From contig CBDFKJ010000009.1 of the NCBI GenBank assembly GCA_965248805.1, forward strand, positions 434,001 to 498,000: a stretch of 64,000 nt of DNA, written 5' to 3'. The position numbers and the translations under genes were made by a program. The notes under the pieces were generated by a model. That model did no database searches. It was given only the letters and a program-made list of their open reading frames with translations, and had not been told where the DNA came from. Positions 18,063 to 26,770 of this stretch are shown one piece after another. Positions within the stretch are counted from its first letter, which is position 1, and every line of letters starts with the position of its first letter. Source of the DNA: CBDFKJ01 sp965248805 (GTDB taxonomy: Bacteria > Pseudomonadota > Alphaproteobacteria > UBA6615).

Positions 18063-18266
18063 ATGACCTACACCGAAGATCAGGTGCGAGCGCTGCGCGA
18101 GGCGCTGACCTCGGGCGTGCTGACCGTTTCCTATGACGGCAAGAGCGTCACCTACCGCTCGGTGGACGAGATCAAGACAGCACTCACCGAGATCGAGACC
18201 GCCCGCGCCCGCGATGCCGGCAGGCAGGTGCGCCAGACCCGCATCGTCGGCAATAAGGGGTTCTGA
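18063..18266 (+). CDS. gpW-like head completion protein (copy A)
   Basis: A 67-residue protein ('YTEDQVRALREALTSGVLTV', 'YDGKSVTYRSVDEIKTAL') matching the gpW family, which fills the head-tail vertex after packaging. Located between terminase and portal, the lambda order. Nearly identical to 58298-58501. Confidence 0.82.
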   Translation: MTYTEDQVRALREALTSGVLTVSYDGKSVTYRSVDEIKTALTEIETARARDAGRQVRQTRIVGNKGF

Positions 18267-18268
18267 GC

Positions 18269-19222
18269 ATGGGCTGGCTCACACGCACCGCCGCGTCCTG
18301 GCGCGCGCTACGCGCCGGCGCGGGCCTCTCCCGCCGACCGGTCCACGAGGCCGCCGGCTCGGGAAGGCGGGCCGTGGCTTGGCGGCCGGGCAATCCCGGC
18401 GCGCTGGCGACGACCTTCGCCACCGGCCACGATCTCCGGGTCAAGTCGCGCGATCTGGTGCGCCGCAACGCCTGGGCCGGCAGTGCCGTGGATGCCTTCG
18501 TCACCAACTGCATCGGCACCGGTATTAAGCCGCAGTCGATCGCCGCGGACGCGGCATTCCGTGAAGCGGTGCATGCACTCTGGTGGGACTGGTGCGAGGA
18601 GGCCGACGCCGACGGCGTCACCGATTTCTACGGCCTCCAGGCGCTCGCCTGCCGGGCCATGCTGGAAGGCGGCGAGTGTTTCGTGCGGCTCAGGGTGAGA
18701 AGGCCCGACGACGGGCTCGCGGTGCCGCTGCAGATCCAGCTGCTCGAAGCCGAGCATGTGCCGCTCACCTTCAACACGACATTGCCGGGCGGCAACCTGG
18801 TGCGGGGCGGCATCGAGTTTGACCGCCTCGGGCGGCGCGCTGCCTACCACCTGACCCGGGCCCATCCCGGCGATCCGGTGATGCGCCCGCGCGACCACGA
18901 TCTGGTGCGGGTGCCGGCGGACCGCATCGCCCATCTCTACCGGCCGCTCCGTCCCGGTCAGATCCGGGGTGAGCCCTGGCTTGCCCGGGCGCTGGTCAAG
19001 CTCGACGAGCTCGACCAGTTCGACGATGCGGCGCTGGTCAAGGCCAAGGTCGCGGCGCTGTTCACCGGGTTCGTGGTCTCGCCCGATCCCGAGGACGCCG
19101 TCATGGGCGGGGACGGGGCGGACGAGGACGGCATCGTCGAGGCCAGCCTCGAGCCCGGCACCATGCAGCGGCTGAGCCCCGGCCACCTTTGGCCGCGAGT
19201 TCCTGCATTGTGCGTAAATTGA
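18269..19222 (+). pseudogene. Lambda-type portal protein, 3' truncated (copy A)
   Basis: 'HDLRVKSRDLVRRNAWAGS' , 'NCIGTGIKPQS' and 'LEAEHVPLTFNT' are lambda gpB-family portal motifs. Identity with copy B continues to 'MQRLSPG' (about 19183) and then breaks into 'HLWPRVPALCVN' and a stop, sequence from an unrelated minus-strand gene. About 200 C-terminal residues are lost, so a functional portal cannot be made. Confidence 0.85.
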
Positions 19223-19271
19223 GGCCGGTGATGGCACACGCCGCCGGCGTGAGGATGCGCTCGGGGGTCAT
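19185..19271 (-). pseudogene. 5' fragment of an excisionase-like HTH gene
   Basis: From ATG 19271 the frame reads 'MTPERILTPAACAITGLNL' and 'RTMQELAAKG', a HTH_17-like start, and then runs into the broken portal gene. It must once have continued leftward; prophage A was joined here by a deletion or rearrangement. Confidence 0.45.
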
Positions 19272-19339
19272 TGGCCCACTTCCAACGATTGGTAGTACCC
19301 AAACTCTGTCGAGGAGACGCGCGAGGCGTTCATGGCCCC

Positions 19340-19564
19340 TCACCCAACCCCGGAAGGCTCGGGTGGCACTCCAGCCGTCGTGCACGACTGGGAAACGGCA
19401 TTCCATTCGCGGATCACTCTGTCGCCATCGCTCATGAGCGCATCAATGAACTTCCGCTTCGCGGAGTTGAACTGGTTGCGGCACCCGGCCGAGCAGAACC
19501 GCTTGGCATAGGCGCCGCGCCTTGCCGGCGCGAACTCCACCGTGCACCAGGGGCATTCCGTCAT
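19340..19564 (-). CDS. Small zinc-finger phage protein
   Basis: A 74-residue protein from ATG 19564 with Cys pairs in 'MTECPWCTVEF' and 'KRFCSAGCRNQFNSAKRKF', a treble-clef-like zinc knuckle common in phage accessory proteins. The start overlaps the stop of the DUF5131 frame (ATGA), so the two were an operon. Function unknown. Confidence 0.55.
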   Translation of the reverse strand: MTECPWCTVEFAPARRGAYAKRFCSAGCRNQFNSAKRKFIDALMSDGDRVIREWNAVSQSCTTAGVPPEPSGVG

Positions 19565-20169
19565 TGCGGGTACTCGTCCCACGTCCTGCGGTCCAGGTGG
19601 CGGCCGCCGAGACGCTTGCCGACATGGGCCATCGCCGGCTGACACCGGCCCCACGGGTGACGCACGGCGCTAGGCACGACGTCGGCGCGGAACGCGGCAT
19701 CGTTCGGCACCCACGTGCCCCATTGCTTGAAGAAGAACGGCACGCCAACCGCCTGGCATTGATCGCGGAGCCCTCGCGCCCACTCCGGGTGCATGGGCCG
19801 CGCGCCCGAACCAGACTCGCCTCCGACGATGACCCAATGGATCGGCGATGGCACGCCGTCCGGCACATCTACCGGGCCGTCCATGTCGAATATTGCCACC
19901 GGCGCCAGCAGCGGCTCCGCCGAGACGAACCGCACCGCGGCCGGCGTTTCCAGCAACGATGGGATGCGCTCGTTCGCCCGCGCCTGATCCTCGACGCTGA
20001 CGCCGAGCCATACGTTGGGCAGAGGCTTTGTCACCGCACCGGGGTCAACGCCAAACAATCGCTCCGCTTCATGTCGGATGCCGACACGAATGCACGTGGC
20101 GCCGACGCTGAGGTAATCCTTCGCCCGCTCCGGACGCTTGGTCAGCACCCGAAACGTGTCCCCCGTCAT
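19561..20169 (-). pseudogene. DUF5131 (phage Gp37/Gp68-like) protein, N-terminus missing
   Basis: 'TFRVLTKRPERAKDYL', 'LPNVWLGVSVEDQARANERI', 'IVGGESGSGARPMHPEW' and 'GVPFFFKQWGTW' are the C-terminal two-thirds of DUF5131, an apparent radical-SAM-related phage family. Homologues have about 100 more residues in front, including a Cys motif, which are absent; the frame opens within four bases of the end of the permease gene. This is a scrap of another phage early region. Confidence 0.7.
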
Positions 20170-21938
20170 TCTGTCGAGGCTCGAGGACCGGAGGGTTCGA
20201 TCCGAAGCGTGAGCGTGACGATGTTCGTATCGTGATACTGCTGGTGACGAACGGACGATGCGTAGTGCCGCAGCAACCGCAACGAGATCCCATCCTCGAC
20301 CAGCATTCCTGCGGCTTGCTCCCTGATAAGCCCGATTCGGTCCTCGATGTTTCCTTCCCCCGCTATGGCGATGAATTCCAGTTCCACTCGCTGCGCACCG
20401 CCGCCCGCAACCAAGATCAGTCGTCGGCCCTTGCTGGGACCCTTCTCCTCGCCTCGCCCAGCGAGCGCCAGGAGGGCCTCTTCACCCGCGGCACGCAGCC
20501 GTCTTGTCATCTCATCGGACAGCCCTCTCCGGGAAGCGAAATTTTGCAGGAACGCGTCGATGTCTCGTACGGAGGCGGAGTCAAGAGATACGCGCAGGCG
20601 CATGCGGCGCGGCTCTGCAAGCTCCGAGAGGATCGTCATGAAGATCGCGGTGAGCCCGCCCGCAGTGATGCCGTTGCCGAGCAGCGACTCCCACGGCCCA
20701 CCAATCTGAGTTGTGAAGATCGCCTTGCTCTCGAAGCCGACGCCGATCCAGAAAGCGATGCCGACCACCAGAACCTTTTCCCGGTCCAGGCCGTCCTGAA
20801 CGACGGTCTTCATGCCCTCAACGAAGAGGATCGCCAGAACCACGAGCAGAAAGGCTCCGATGACCGGGCCCGGGATTGCGATAAGCAGGGCCAGGACCTT
20901 CGGCAGAAACGCGATCGCGATGAACACGACGCCCACGCAAACGCCGACGTCGCGGGCGGCGACCCCGGTGAGCTGCACGAACGACACGCCCGCAGGACTC
21001 GTCACATTGGGGACCGCGCAGGCAAGGCCGGAGAGCAGGTTGCTCACGCCATTGGCCGCGACTGCGCGCTGCACCGCGCGGAAGTCGACCACCCGCGGAC
21101 GACGCCACGAGAGCCGTTGGATCGCTATGGTGTTGCCGTTGTTCTGGACGACGATGACGACGGTCAGGAGCAGAAACAGCGGCAGCAGGGTCCAGACCGA
21201 ACTGCCGAGCTCAAACCGGAACCCCGGCCACCCGTCCACCGGGATCCCGATCCAGGGAGCCTCGATCGCCGGTTCGATATCGTAGATGCCGAACCCCAGC
21301 GCGACGGCGCAGCCCGCTGCCACGCCGGCGATCGGCGCCCACGAACGCCATACGCCCGAGGCGCGCAGCGTGATCGCCACGATGACGGCGAACGTCGCAA
21401 GGGCGCTCGCAGGCGCGGCCATCGCCGAGCTACCCTCCGGCGCACTACTTAACAGGTCGAACGCAATCGGCATGACGGTCACCGGGATCAGCATGATGAC
21501 CGTACCCGAGACCGTCGGCGTGATGATGCGGCGCAGTGCCGAGAGCCGTGTGGACACCGCCACCTCGAACACCGCACAGATGACGACCAGGGTCCCGAGC
21601 GCCGCCGGCCCGCCCGTCTCAATTGCCAGGATGCAGGCCGGAACGGCGACGAAGGCCGTGCCTGTGGGGAGCACGTACCCGGCTCCAACACGTCCGATGC
21701 GGATCGCCTGCAATACGGTGGCGGCTCCACCGATCACGAGCCCCACGAAGGCCATCCACAACAGATAGGATTCACTCCCGCCGGCTGCCTGGACCACGAC
21801 GACCGGCACCAGCACCACGGACGCCGCTGACAGCAGCACGTACTGCGCTCCGACTCCGAAGGAAAAGGCCCGCGGTGGCCGTTCGTCGGCTTCGAAACGG
21901 GGATGCCGGTCGTCCGGTTTTGGTCTGTGTTGCGTCAC
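20166..21938 (-). CDS. NCS2-type nucleobase permease with a C-terminal ATPase-like domain
   Basis: Residues ~30-430 hold 10-14 membrane helices of the uracil/xanthine permease family ('QYVLLSAASVVLVPVVVV', 'GRVGAGYVLPTGTAFVAV', 'VVQNNGNTIAIQRLS'). After the last helix comes a soluble stretch of ~150 residues: 'RDIDAFLQNFASRRGLSDEM', 'RLRAAGEEALLALA', 'ILVAGGGAQRVELEFIAIA', like the anti-sigma/histidine-kinase ATPase fold. I chose GTG 21938; a longer frame from 22004 adds residues that look like IS-junction sequence. Substrate unknown. The membrane-plus-ATPase fusion is uncommon to my knowledge. Confidence 0.72.
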   Translation of the reverse strand: MTQHRPKPDDRHPRFEADERPPRAFSFGVGAQYVLLSAASVVLVPVVVVQAAGGSESYLLWMAFVGLVIGGAATVLQAIRIGRVGAGYVLPTGTAFVAVPACILAIETGGPAALGTLVVICAVFEVAVSTRLSALRRIITPTVSGTVIMLIPVTVMPIAFDLLSSAPEGSSAMAAPASALATFAVIVAITLRASGVWRSWAPIAGVAAGCAVALGFGIYDIEPAIEAPWIGIPVDGWPGFRFELGSSVWTLLPLFLLLTVVIVVQNNGNTIAIQRLSWRRPRVVDFRAVQRAVAANGVSNLLSGLACAVPNVTSPAGVSFVQLTGVAARDVGVCVGVVFIAIAFLPKVLALLIAIPGPVIGAFLLVVLAILFVEGMKTVVQDGLDREKVLVVGIAFWIGVGFESKAIFTTQIGGPWESLLGNGITAGGLTAIFMTILSELAEPRRMRLRVSLDSASVRDIDAFLQNFASRRGLSDEMTRRLRAAGEEALLALAGRGEEKGPSKGRRLILVAGGGAQRVELEFIAIAGEGNIEDRIGLIREQAAGMLVEDGISLRLLRHYASSVRHQQYHDTNIVTLTLRIEPSGPRASTE

Positions 21939-22175
21939 TCGAACCGCACAGAAATACCGCCGCCTCGCGCAAGGCGTGTCTCCATCATAGTAGTTGCTGC
22001 ACACTCAGGACGCGAGTGTTCGCGCTCATGGAGGAGCGCTAGTCCCCGCGCCGAGGACACGCTGTTTTCAGCCACGGTGGCCGCCGACCGCGGCGGCAGG
22101 ATGCGCTGTCTCGTTCGTTCGCCGAGACGCGCTCCGCGCCCCGGAAGTACGTGTGCCGCCCGTCCGGGACGTCTG

Positions 22176-22799
22176 TCGCAGGCGTCGTAAGATGATGGCG
22201 GCAACGGCACGAAGGCCCCTTGATCGCGCGGGAGACGCTCGCCGATCGTCTCCGTGTGGCGGCGCAGCCGATCGTCCAGTCGGCGACGGCATTGCGCCGC
22301 GAGACCGGCGTTCAGAACCTCGAAGCTCTCCGCTCGGGGAACCGGCACCAGGTAGTTGCGCCGGGCGTAGCCGACCAGGCCCTCCACCTTGCCCTTGTCG
22401 TTGCCCTTGCCCGGCCGACCGAAGCGGTCCTCGAACAGATAATGGGATTGCAGCTCGCTGAAGATCCGGGTGCGCCGTCGTGTGCCGTCAGCCAGGATCC
22501 GCGCCACCGCCAGTGTGGTGTTGTCGTACAGGATCGAGCGGGGAACGCCGCCGAAGAAGGCAAACGCCGCCACGTGGCCGTCGCAAAACGCCTCCGATGT
22601 CTCCGCTGGGTAGGCCTTCACGAAGCCGGCGTCGCTGTGCGGCAGGTCGAAGGCGAAGAAGTGCACCTTCCGCGCCGTCCCGCCGATTACCGCCATCGCC
22701 TCGCCGAAGTCGACCTGCGCATGACCCGGCGGATGCGCTAACGGTACGAACATCTCCCGCGACCGGTGCTGGCGCTCGCGGACGTAGTCCTTCACGATG
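22176..22799 (-). pseudogene. istA: IS21 transposase IstA, C-terminal part, separated by IS1182
   Basis: Reads 'IVKDYVRERQHRSREMFVPL', 'HAQVDFGEAMAVIGG', 'SILYDNTTLAV' and 'GKGNDKGKVEGLVGYARRNY', the DDE core of IstA. It joins in frame with 24458-24769 once the IS1182 element and one GATG repeat are removed. It degenerates after 'SYDACDRRPGR'; the final third and istB are missing. Sequence between about 21939 and 22176 is unassigned. Confidence 0.78.
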
Positions 22800-24457
22800 C
22801 AGACCGTGTGAAAACTCTGGGTGGCGGGGGATTCCGTCCGACTCATGGCGATGTTAGGATCCGCCATGAGACACATTCCTGGCATTGACCGCTCTCAGGT
22901 TCTGCTTCTGCCGGAAGCAGTGGACGATTACGTGGGCCGGGATAACCCGGTCCGTTTCATCGATGCCTTCGTGGATGGTTTGGACCTGGCGGCCGCTGGT
23001 TTCGAGCGCGCCGCGCCGAAGGCGACAGGTCGTCCCGGCTACGATCCGGCGGACCTGCTGAAGCTCTACATATACGGCTATCTCAATTGGGTACGTTCGA
23101 GCCGCCGGCTGGAGGCTGAGAGCAAGCGTAATCTCGAAGTGATCTGGCTGTTGCGGCGTTTGTCGCCAGACTTCAAGACGATCGCCGATTTCCGGCGGAT
23201 CAATCGGGCGGCCTTCCGACAGGTGTTTCGGGAGTTCGTGAGGCTATGCCGCGAACTGGAGCTGTTCGGACGCGAGCTGGTGGCGGTTGACGGTACACGG
23301 ATCAAGGCAGTGAACAGCCGGAAGCGGAACTTCACCAAAGCGAAGCTGGAGAAGGCGTTGGCCGAGAGCGACGAGAGGTTGTCGCGTTATCTCGACCGGC
23401 TCGACGAGGCCGACGGGCAAGACGAGGGCGGCGGCGGCGAGGTGGAGTATATCCAGGAGAAGATCGCTGCGATCCAAGGGCGGCGTGAACGGTTTGAGGA
23501 ACATCGAGACGCGCTGGCTGCGAGTGGCAAGGACCAGCTCTCTTTGACGGATCCGGACAGCCGGGCGATGTACGCCGAGACCCGGGTCGGTGTCGGCTAC
23601 AACATTCAGATCGCCGTGGACGCCAAGCACAAACTGATCGCCGAGCAGCAGGTCCATAACAAGGTCAGCGATCTCGGTCTATTGGCTGAGACGGCGGTGG
23701 TGGCCCGTCGGAACCTGGCCGTCGATCGGATCGACGCGGCCGCCGACGCGGGCTACTTCAAGATCGAGGATATCGAGGCCTGCGAGAATGCCGGCGTCGT
23801 GCCGCATGTGCCCAAGCCCCAGCGCGGATCCACGGTGAGCCAGGGGCTCTTTCCCAAGGAACGCTTCCGCTATGACGGCGGCGAGGACATTTACATCTGC
23901 CCCGACGGCCAACGCCTGGCGCTACACAGCAAGCGCAAGCGCCGCGATCTCTTCTTCGCCAGTTACGCCAATCGCGCCGCGTGCAAGGAGTGCCAACTCA
24001 AGTCGAAGTGTACGAAAAGCGCCTTCCGTCGGGTCCTGCGCTATGTCGACGAAGCGATCCTGGAGCGCATGGCAGAACGATTGGCGGCCCGCCCGGAGCT
24101 GCTCGATGCGCGCCGTGAAAGCGGCGAGCATCCCTTCGGCTCAATCAAACAATGGATGGGCCAGGGTGCCTTCCTGACCCGGCGGCTGGAGAACGTGCGC
24201 GGCGAGTTCAGCATCACGGCGCTGGCTTACAACATCCGCCGCGCGATCTCGCTGGTAGGTGTTCCCGCCTTGATCGCCGCCGCGAGGGCATGAGACGGGA
24301 ATCAGGCCAAAATCGAGCGCCGCACATCGATCCATGGAGGCCTGGAGCCCCTTCCACAGGGCTACCGGCGCCAAACCGCCAGATTACGTGGGATCGCCGC
24401 AAATCATGGTTACCTAAACCTCCATCTCTGCCCCCGCCCGAGTTTCCACACGGTCTG
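22800..24457 (+). mobile_element. Complete IS1182-family element with GATG target duplication
   Basis: The 1658-bp element begins CAGACCGTGTGAAAACTC and its other end, reversed, begins CAGACCGTGTGGAAACTC. GATG flanks it at 22796-22799 and 24458-24461. Excision restores istA in frame ('GGYTIVKDYVRE'). It contains one full-length transposase gene. Confidence 0.87.
22866..24293 (+). CDS. IS1182-family transposase
   Basis: A 475-residue DDE transposase: N-terminal DUF772 part ('MRHIPGIDRSQVLLLPEAVD', 'DLLKLYIYGYLNWVRSSRRL'), first Asp in 'VAVDGTRIKAVNSR', second in 'DAAADAGYFKIED', a Cys cluster in 'ACKECQLKSKCTKSAF', and the Glu in 'ESGEHPFGSIKQWMG'. ATG 22866 matches the usual family start; an ATG at 22845 in frame would add 7 residues. 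No lesion seen, so the IS may be active. Confidence 0.9.
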   Translation: MRHIPGIDRSQVLLLPEAVDDYVGRDNPVRFIDAFVDGLDLAAAGFERAAPKATGRPGYDPADLLKLYIYGYLNWVRSSRRLEAESKRNLEVIWLLRRLSPDFKTIADFRRINRAAFRQVFREFVRLCRELELFGRELVAVDGTRIKAVNSRKRNFTKAKLEKALAESDERLSRYLDRLDEADGQDEGGGGEVEYIQEKIAAIQGRRERFEEHRDALAASGKDQLSLTDPDSRAMYAETRVGVGYNIQIAVDAKHKLIAEQQVHNKVSDLGLLAETAVVARRNLAVDRIDAAADAGYFKIEDIEACENAGVVPHVPKPQRGSTVSQGLFPKERFRYDGGEDIYICPDGQRLALHSKRKRRDLFFASYANRAACKECQLKSKCTKSAFRRVLRYVDEAILERMAERLAARPELLDARRESGEHPFGSIKQWMGQGAFLTRRLENVRGEFSITALAYNIRRAISLVGVPALIAAARA

Positions 24458-24769
24458 GATGGTGTAGCCGCCGGTGAGCCCGTGCTCGTCTCGCAGCCGC
24501 TCGAAGATCCGGTGCGCCGTGTGGCGCTGCTTGCGCGGCACGTCCGGATCCGTGTCCGCCACCAGGACCGCCTCGACGATGCCGGTGAACCCGTCCAGCT
24601 TCGGCCGCCTGACCGGCTTCGTCCGGCGGTATCCCGGCGGCGCCGAGTAGCTCAGCATCTTCTTCACCGTCCGCCGGTCGATACCGAACCGCCGGCCCGC
24701 TTCCCTGTGGCTCAGACCCTCATCGACAACCGCAAGCCGAACCGCCGCATAGTGCTCCACGCCGTACAT
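24458..24769 (-). pseudogene. istA: IS21 transposase IstA, N-terminal part
   Basis: From ATG 24769: 'MYGVEHYAAVRLAVVDEGL', HTH 'SHREAGRRFGIDRRTVKKML' and 'LVADTDPDVPRKQRHTAHRI', typical of the IstA N-terminus, ending in 'GGYTI' at the GATG target repeat. Continues at 22799 on the other side of IS1182. Sequence from 24770 to about 25026 shows no gene. Confidence 0.8.
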
Positions 24770-25026
24770 CCCCTGCCCCTCGACACAACCGACAAGGGAC
24801 CATGAGTGGCGCAATTTTGCGCCGCCGCGACCGGACCGCCCGGTCGCTCCGCGTGGTGCATTATTCCTCCGCCGTTAACAAACCACCGATCCCAACGCGT
24901 CCGCATCCGTGATCTCCGGCGCTCGCCTTCGGCCAGAGCCCGCCGATATGGAAAGAAAGAGACAATGACAGCTTGGCTTCCGACCGAGGCCGACCGGTAT
25001 TCGGCTTAACAAGCGTTCTCGGGCGT

Positions 25027-25653
25027 TCAGGCGCGCGGCAACATCTCCACGGTCTCACAGAGCAGAACATCGCCTTCACCGCGCAGTTCGTTCACCCGTC
25101 CGTAGAGTGTTGCGCCGAAAGCTATGCTCGCTTTCAGTGCAATGAATTCGTCGGCTTCGAGCCGGAAAAATCCTGATGGCCTAGCGCGGAACGCGATGCC
25201 TGCGCGAGCCAGGATGCCCCCGAAGGGGCGGACACCTTCGATAAACTCTGGACGCAACAGCGCCGGGAATGCGTCCAACGCGATGCGAATGGCGGCCAGT
25301 TCCACCGCCCGGCGCTCTCCGTCCTCCTCGATGTACAGCGCGACGAAGCGGTAGAGCGAGCGCTCGTCGACAAGCAGGTCATCCGCTATGAGGTCCACGC
25401 CCAGCCGTTGGCCCCAATGCGCCTCAAGGGTGGCCGTCATGCCGGCGTTGTGGACCAAGAGCTTATGGTAACTGCCGGGCACTTGCTCCGGAGGCTCGAC
25501 ATGGATTGCTGGAACCTCCATCGACAGGTAGCCGCAAAGCTTGCGGACTACCACTTCCACCTGATGGCGCTTGGCTCTTCCCCAATCGACCACGGTTCCC
25601 CCTTGATTCGCCATGTACAACAAAACCGACGTGGGCGAGCTGGCCACACTCAC
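25027..25653 (-). CDS. Chorismate lyase-like (UbiC/UTRA fold) protein
   Basis: The frame encodes 208 residues; ATG 25614 (MANQGG) is an alternative start. 'YHKLLVHNAGMTATLEAHWG', 'ELAAIRIALDAFPALLR' and 'RARPSGFFRL' followed by 'ATLYGRVNELRG' match the pattern of chorismate-pyruvate lyase-like proteins, which bind chorismate or related acids. No ubiquinone or siderophore genes are near, so whether it makes 4-hydroxybenzoate is unknown. Its flanks are IS and att debris. Confidence 0.55.
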   Translation of the reverse strand: MSVASSPTSVLLYMANQGGTVVDWGRAKRHQVEVVVRKLCGYLSMEVPAIHVEPPEQVPGSYHKLLVHNAGMTATLEAHWGQRLGVDLIADDLLVDERSLYRFVALYIEEDGERRAVELAAIRIALDAFPALLRPEFIEGVRPFGGILARAGIAFRARPSGFFRLEADEFIALKASIAFGATLYGRVNELRGEGDVLLCETVEMLPRA

Positions 25654-25869
25654 CTCAGCGTGAGCATCCGCTGAATCAAGCTTTCCGGCGCCTCATCGAC
25701 CGAAAGCAATTGCAAATTTTTTCTTGAATACTAAGTCCCCCTCCCACGCGCGCCGCCGCGTCAGCCAACTGAGAGGCACGCCGCGCCGCGCGCGGGTCCC
25801 TCCTATGGACTACGGGCACAAGCCTCAAACACCGAGTGGCCCCTTTTTACGCCGCCCAATGGCCCCTTG

Positions 25870-26019
25870 TTACTCCGCCGTTGACAGCTCCTGAAGCCTC
25901 TGCAGTTGTTCGGTCTGCGTGTTGATTTGAGCGTCAGCCGAACGGGGTGTGAACGGGGTAACGAAAATCAAGGCCGCCACGAACAGGCCCAAACCCCGAT
26001 TACGACTGGCCGGCCACAT
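25870..26019 (-). CDS. Possible short exported peptide
   Basis: From ATG 26019 (GGAG upstream) a 49-residue frame shows a basic start, a hydrophobic helix 'LGLFVAALIFVTPFTPR', an AxA-type cleavage site (SADA) and a Gln/Glu-rich coiled tail. It looks like the beginning of a larger secreted or T4SS-like protein cut short. The rest of 25654-26389 shows no gene. Confidence 0.25.
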   Translation of the reverse strand: MWPASRNRGLGLFVAALIFVTPFTPRSADAQINTQTEQLQRLQELSTAE

Positions 26020-26389
26020 CGGTACCGCTCCGACTCCTTCACTCGGAAACCGCGCCGGGATTGCCGGAAGCTGAATTGTTGGAGGCACGCAGCTGTAGCA
26101 CGACTCTCGGTTCGCGTGAAGGATAAGGGCTTCGAGATCCAGTCCCGTATGGGAGGTCGAACACACCCTGACCCAGTTCAACCGCAACCCTCACTTAGCC
26201 AAGTAGCCGAGCAGCTTCCCGATCATCGGCACATTCTCTGACCGAAGACGAAGCCAGCAAGGAGTTCGTTGAACCGGTACCCGGAGCAAATCAGCGCGCA
26301 CAGCCTCCCGGACACGCGCAGGTTTTCGCTCCCTCATGGGTCCACAGTGGGTCCACACGCCAAATGGGCCTCGATTATCGGAAAAGAAA

Positions 26390-26420
26390 AAGCCCGCTAA
26401 GACTTTGACTTAGCGGGCTT
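26390..26420 (-). terminator. Rho-independent terminator beside the tRNA fragment
   Basis: Twelve-pair perfect stem: AAGCCCGCTAAG (26390-26401), seven-base loop, CTTAGCGGGCTT (26409-26420). Read leftward, away from the tRNA 3' end at 26425, the stem is followed by a T-rich run (TTTTTCTTTTCC), so it terminates minus-strand transcripts. It is probably the native terminator of the tRNA gene. Confidence 0.75.
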
Positions 26421-26424
26421 TATT

Positions 26425-26469
26425 TGGTTGCGGGGGTTGGATTCGAACCAACGACCTTCAGGTTATGAG
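26425..26469 (-). tRNA. 3' half of a tRNA-Met gene (CAT anticodon), an att scar
   Basis: Read leftward: CTCATAACC (anticodon loop with CAT), variable loop, T arm GTTGG-TTCGAAT-CCAAC, acceptor CCCCGCAA and an encoded CCA. The 5' half with D arm is absent; unrelated sequence begins at 26470. Site-specific elements that integrate into tRNA genes leave exactly this kind of 3' segment, so I read it as an attL/attR copy. Confidence 0.75.
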
Positions 26470-26770
26470 TCGTTTCGAGTGGGTTCCCTAAGCTATTGAT
26501 ATTGCGTGTATATTCGGCATGTCTTTGAATGTCTTGAGACATTCGCCGCCACCTCGAACACGATTTCGCCATGGGACGCCAACCAAATGCCATTCGCGCA
26601 CGGAGATAGTGTGGAGATGGCGCCCCTGGATTTCGTGGACGACCGCGAGTTGGGCTGGCTCGGTCGGTTGCGTGAGATGGTTCGCGAGTCCCATGAGGCC
26701 CAACTCCCAGCCAACGCCGACCGCGCCTGGCCCGTACTTGCGCCAGTGTTTCGAAGTTTCTCACGCGAAC

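Larger units (their letters stand above)
14892..19183. mobile_element. Prophage A: fragment of a lambda-type packaging module
   Basis: Holds the 175-residue minus-strand gene, small terminase, large terminase, gpW-like protein and the 5' two-thirds of the portal gene. The same gene string, with close sequence similarity, occurs at 54519-59418. The left edge is where similarity to the second copy starts (GCGCTGCTACTGCCCGAAGC); the right edge is an abrupt break inside the portal gene after 'RLSPG'. No integrase, replication or tail genes accompany it. Confidence 0.8.
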
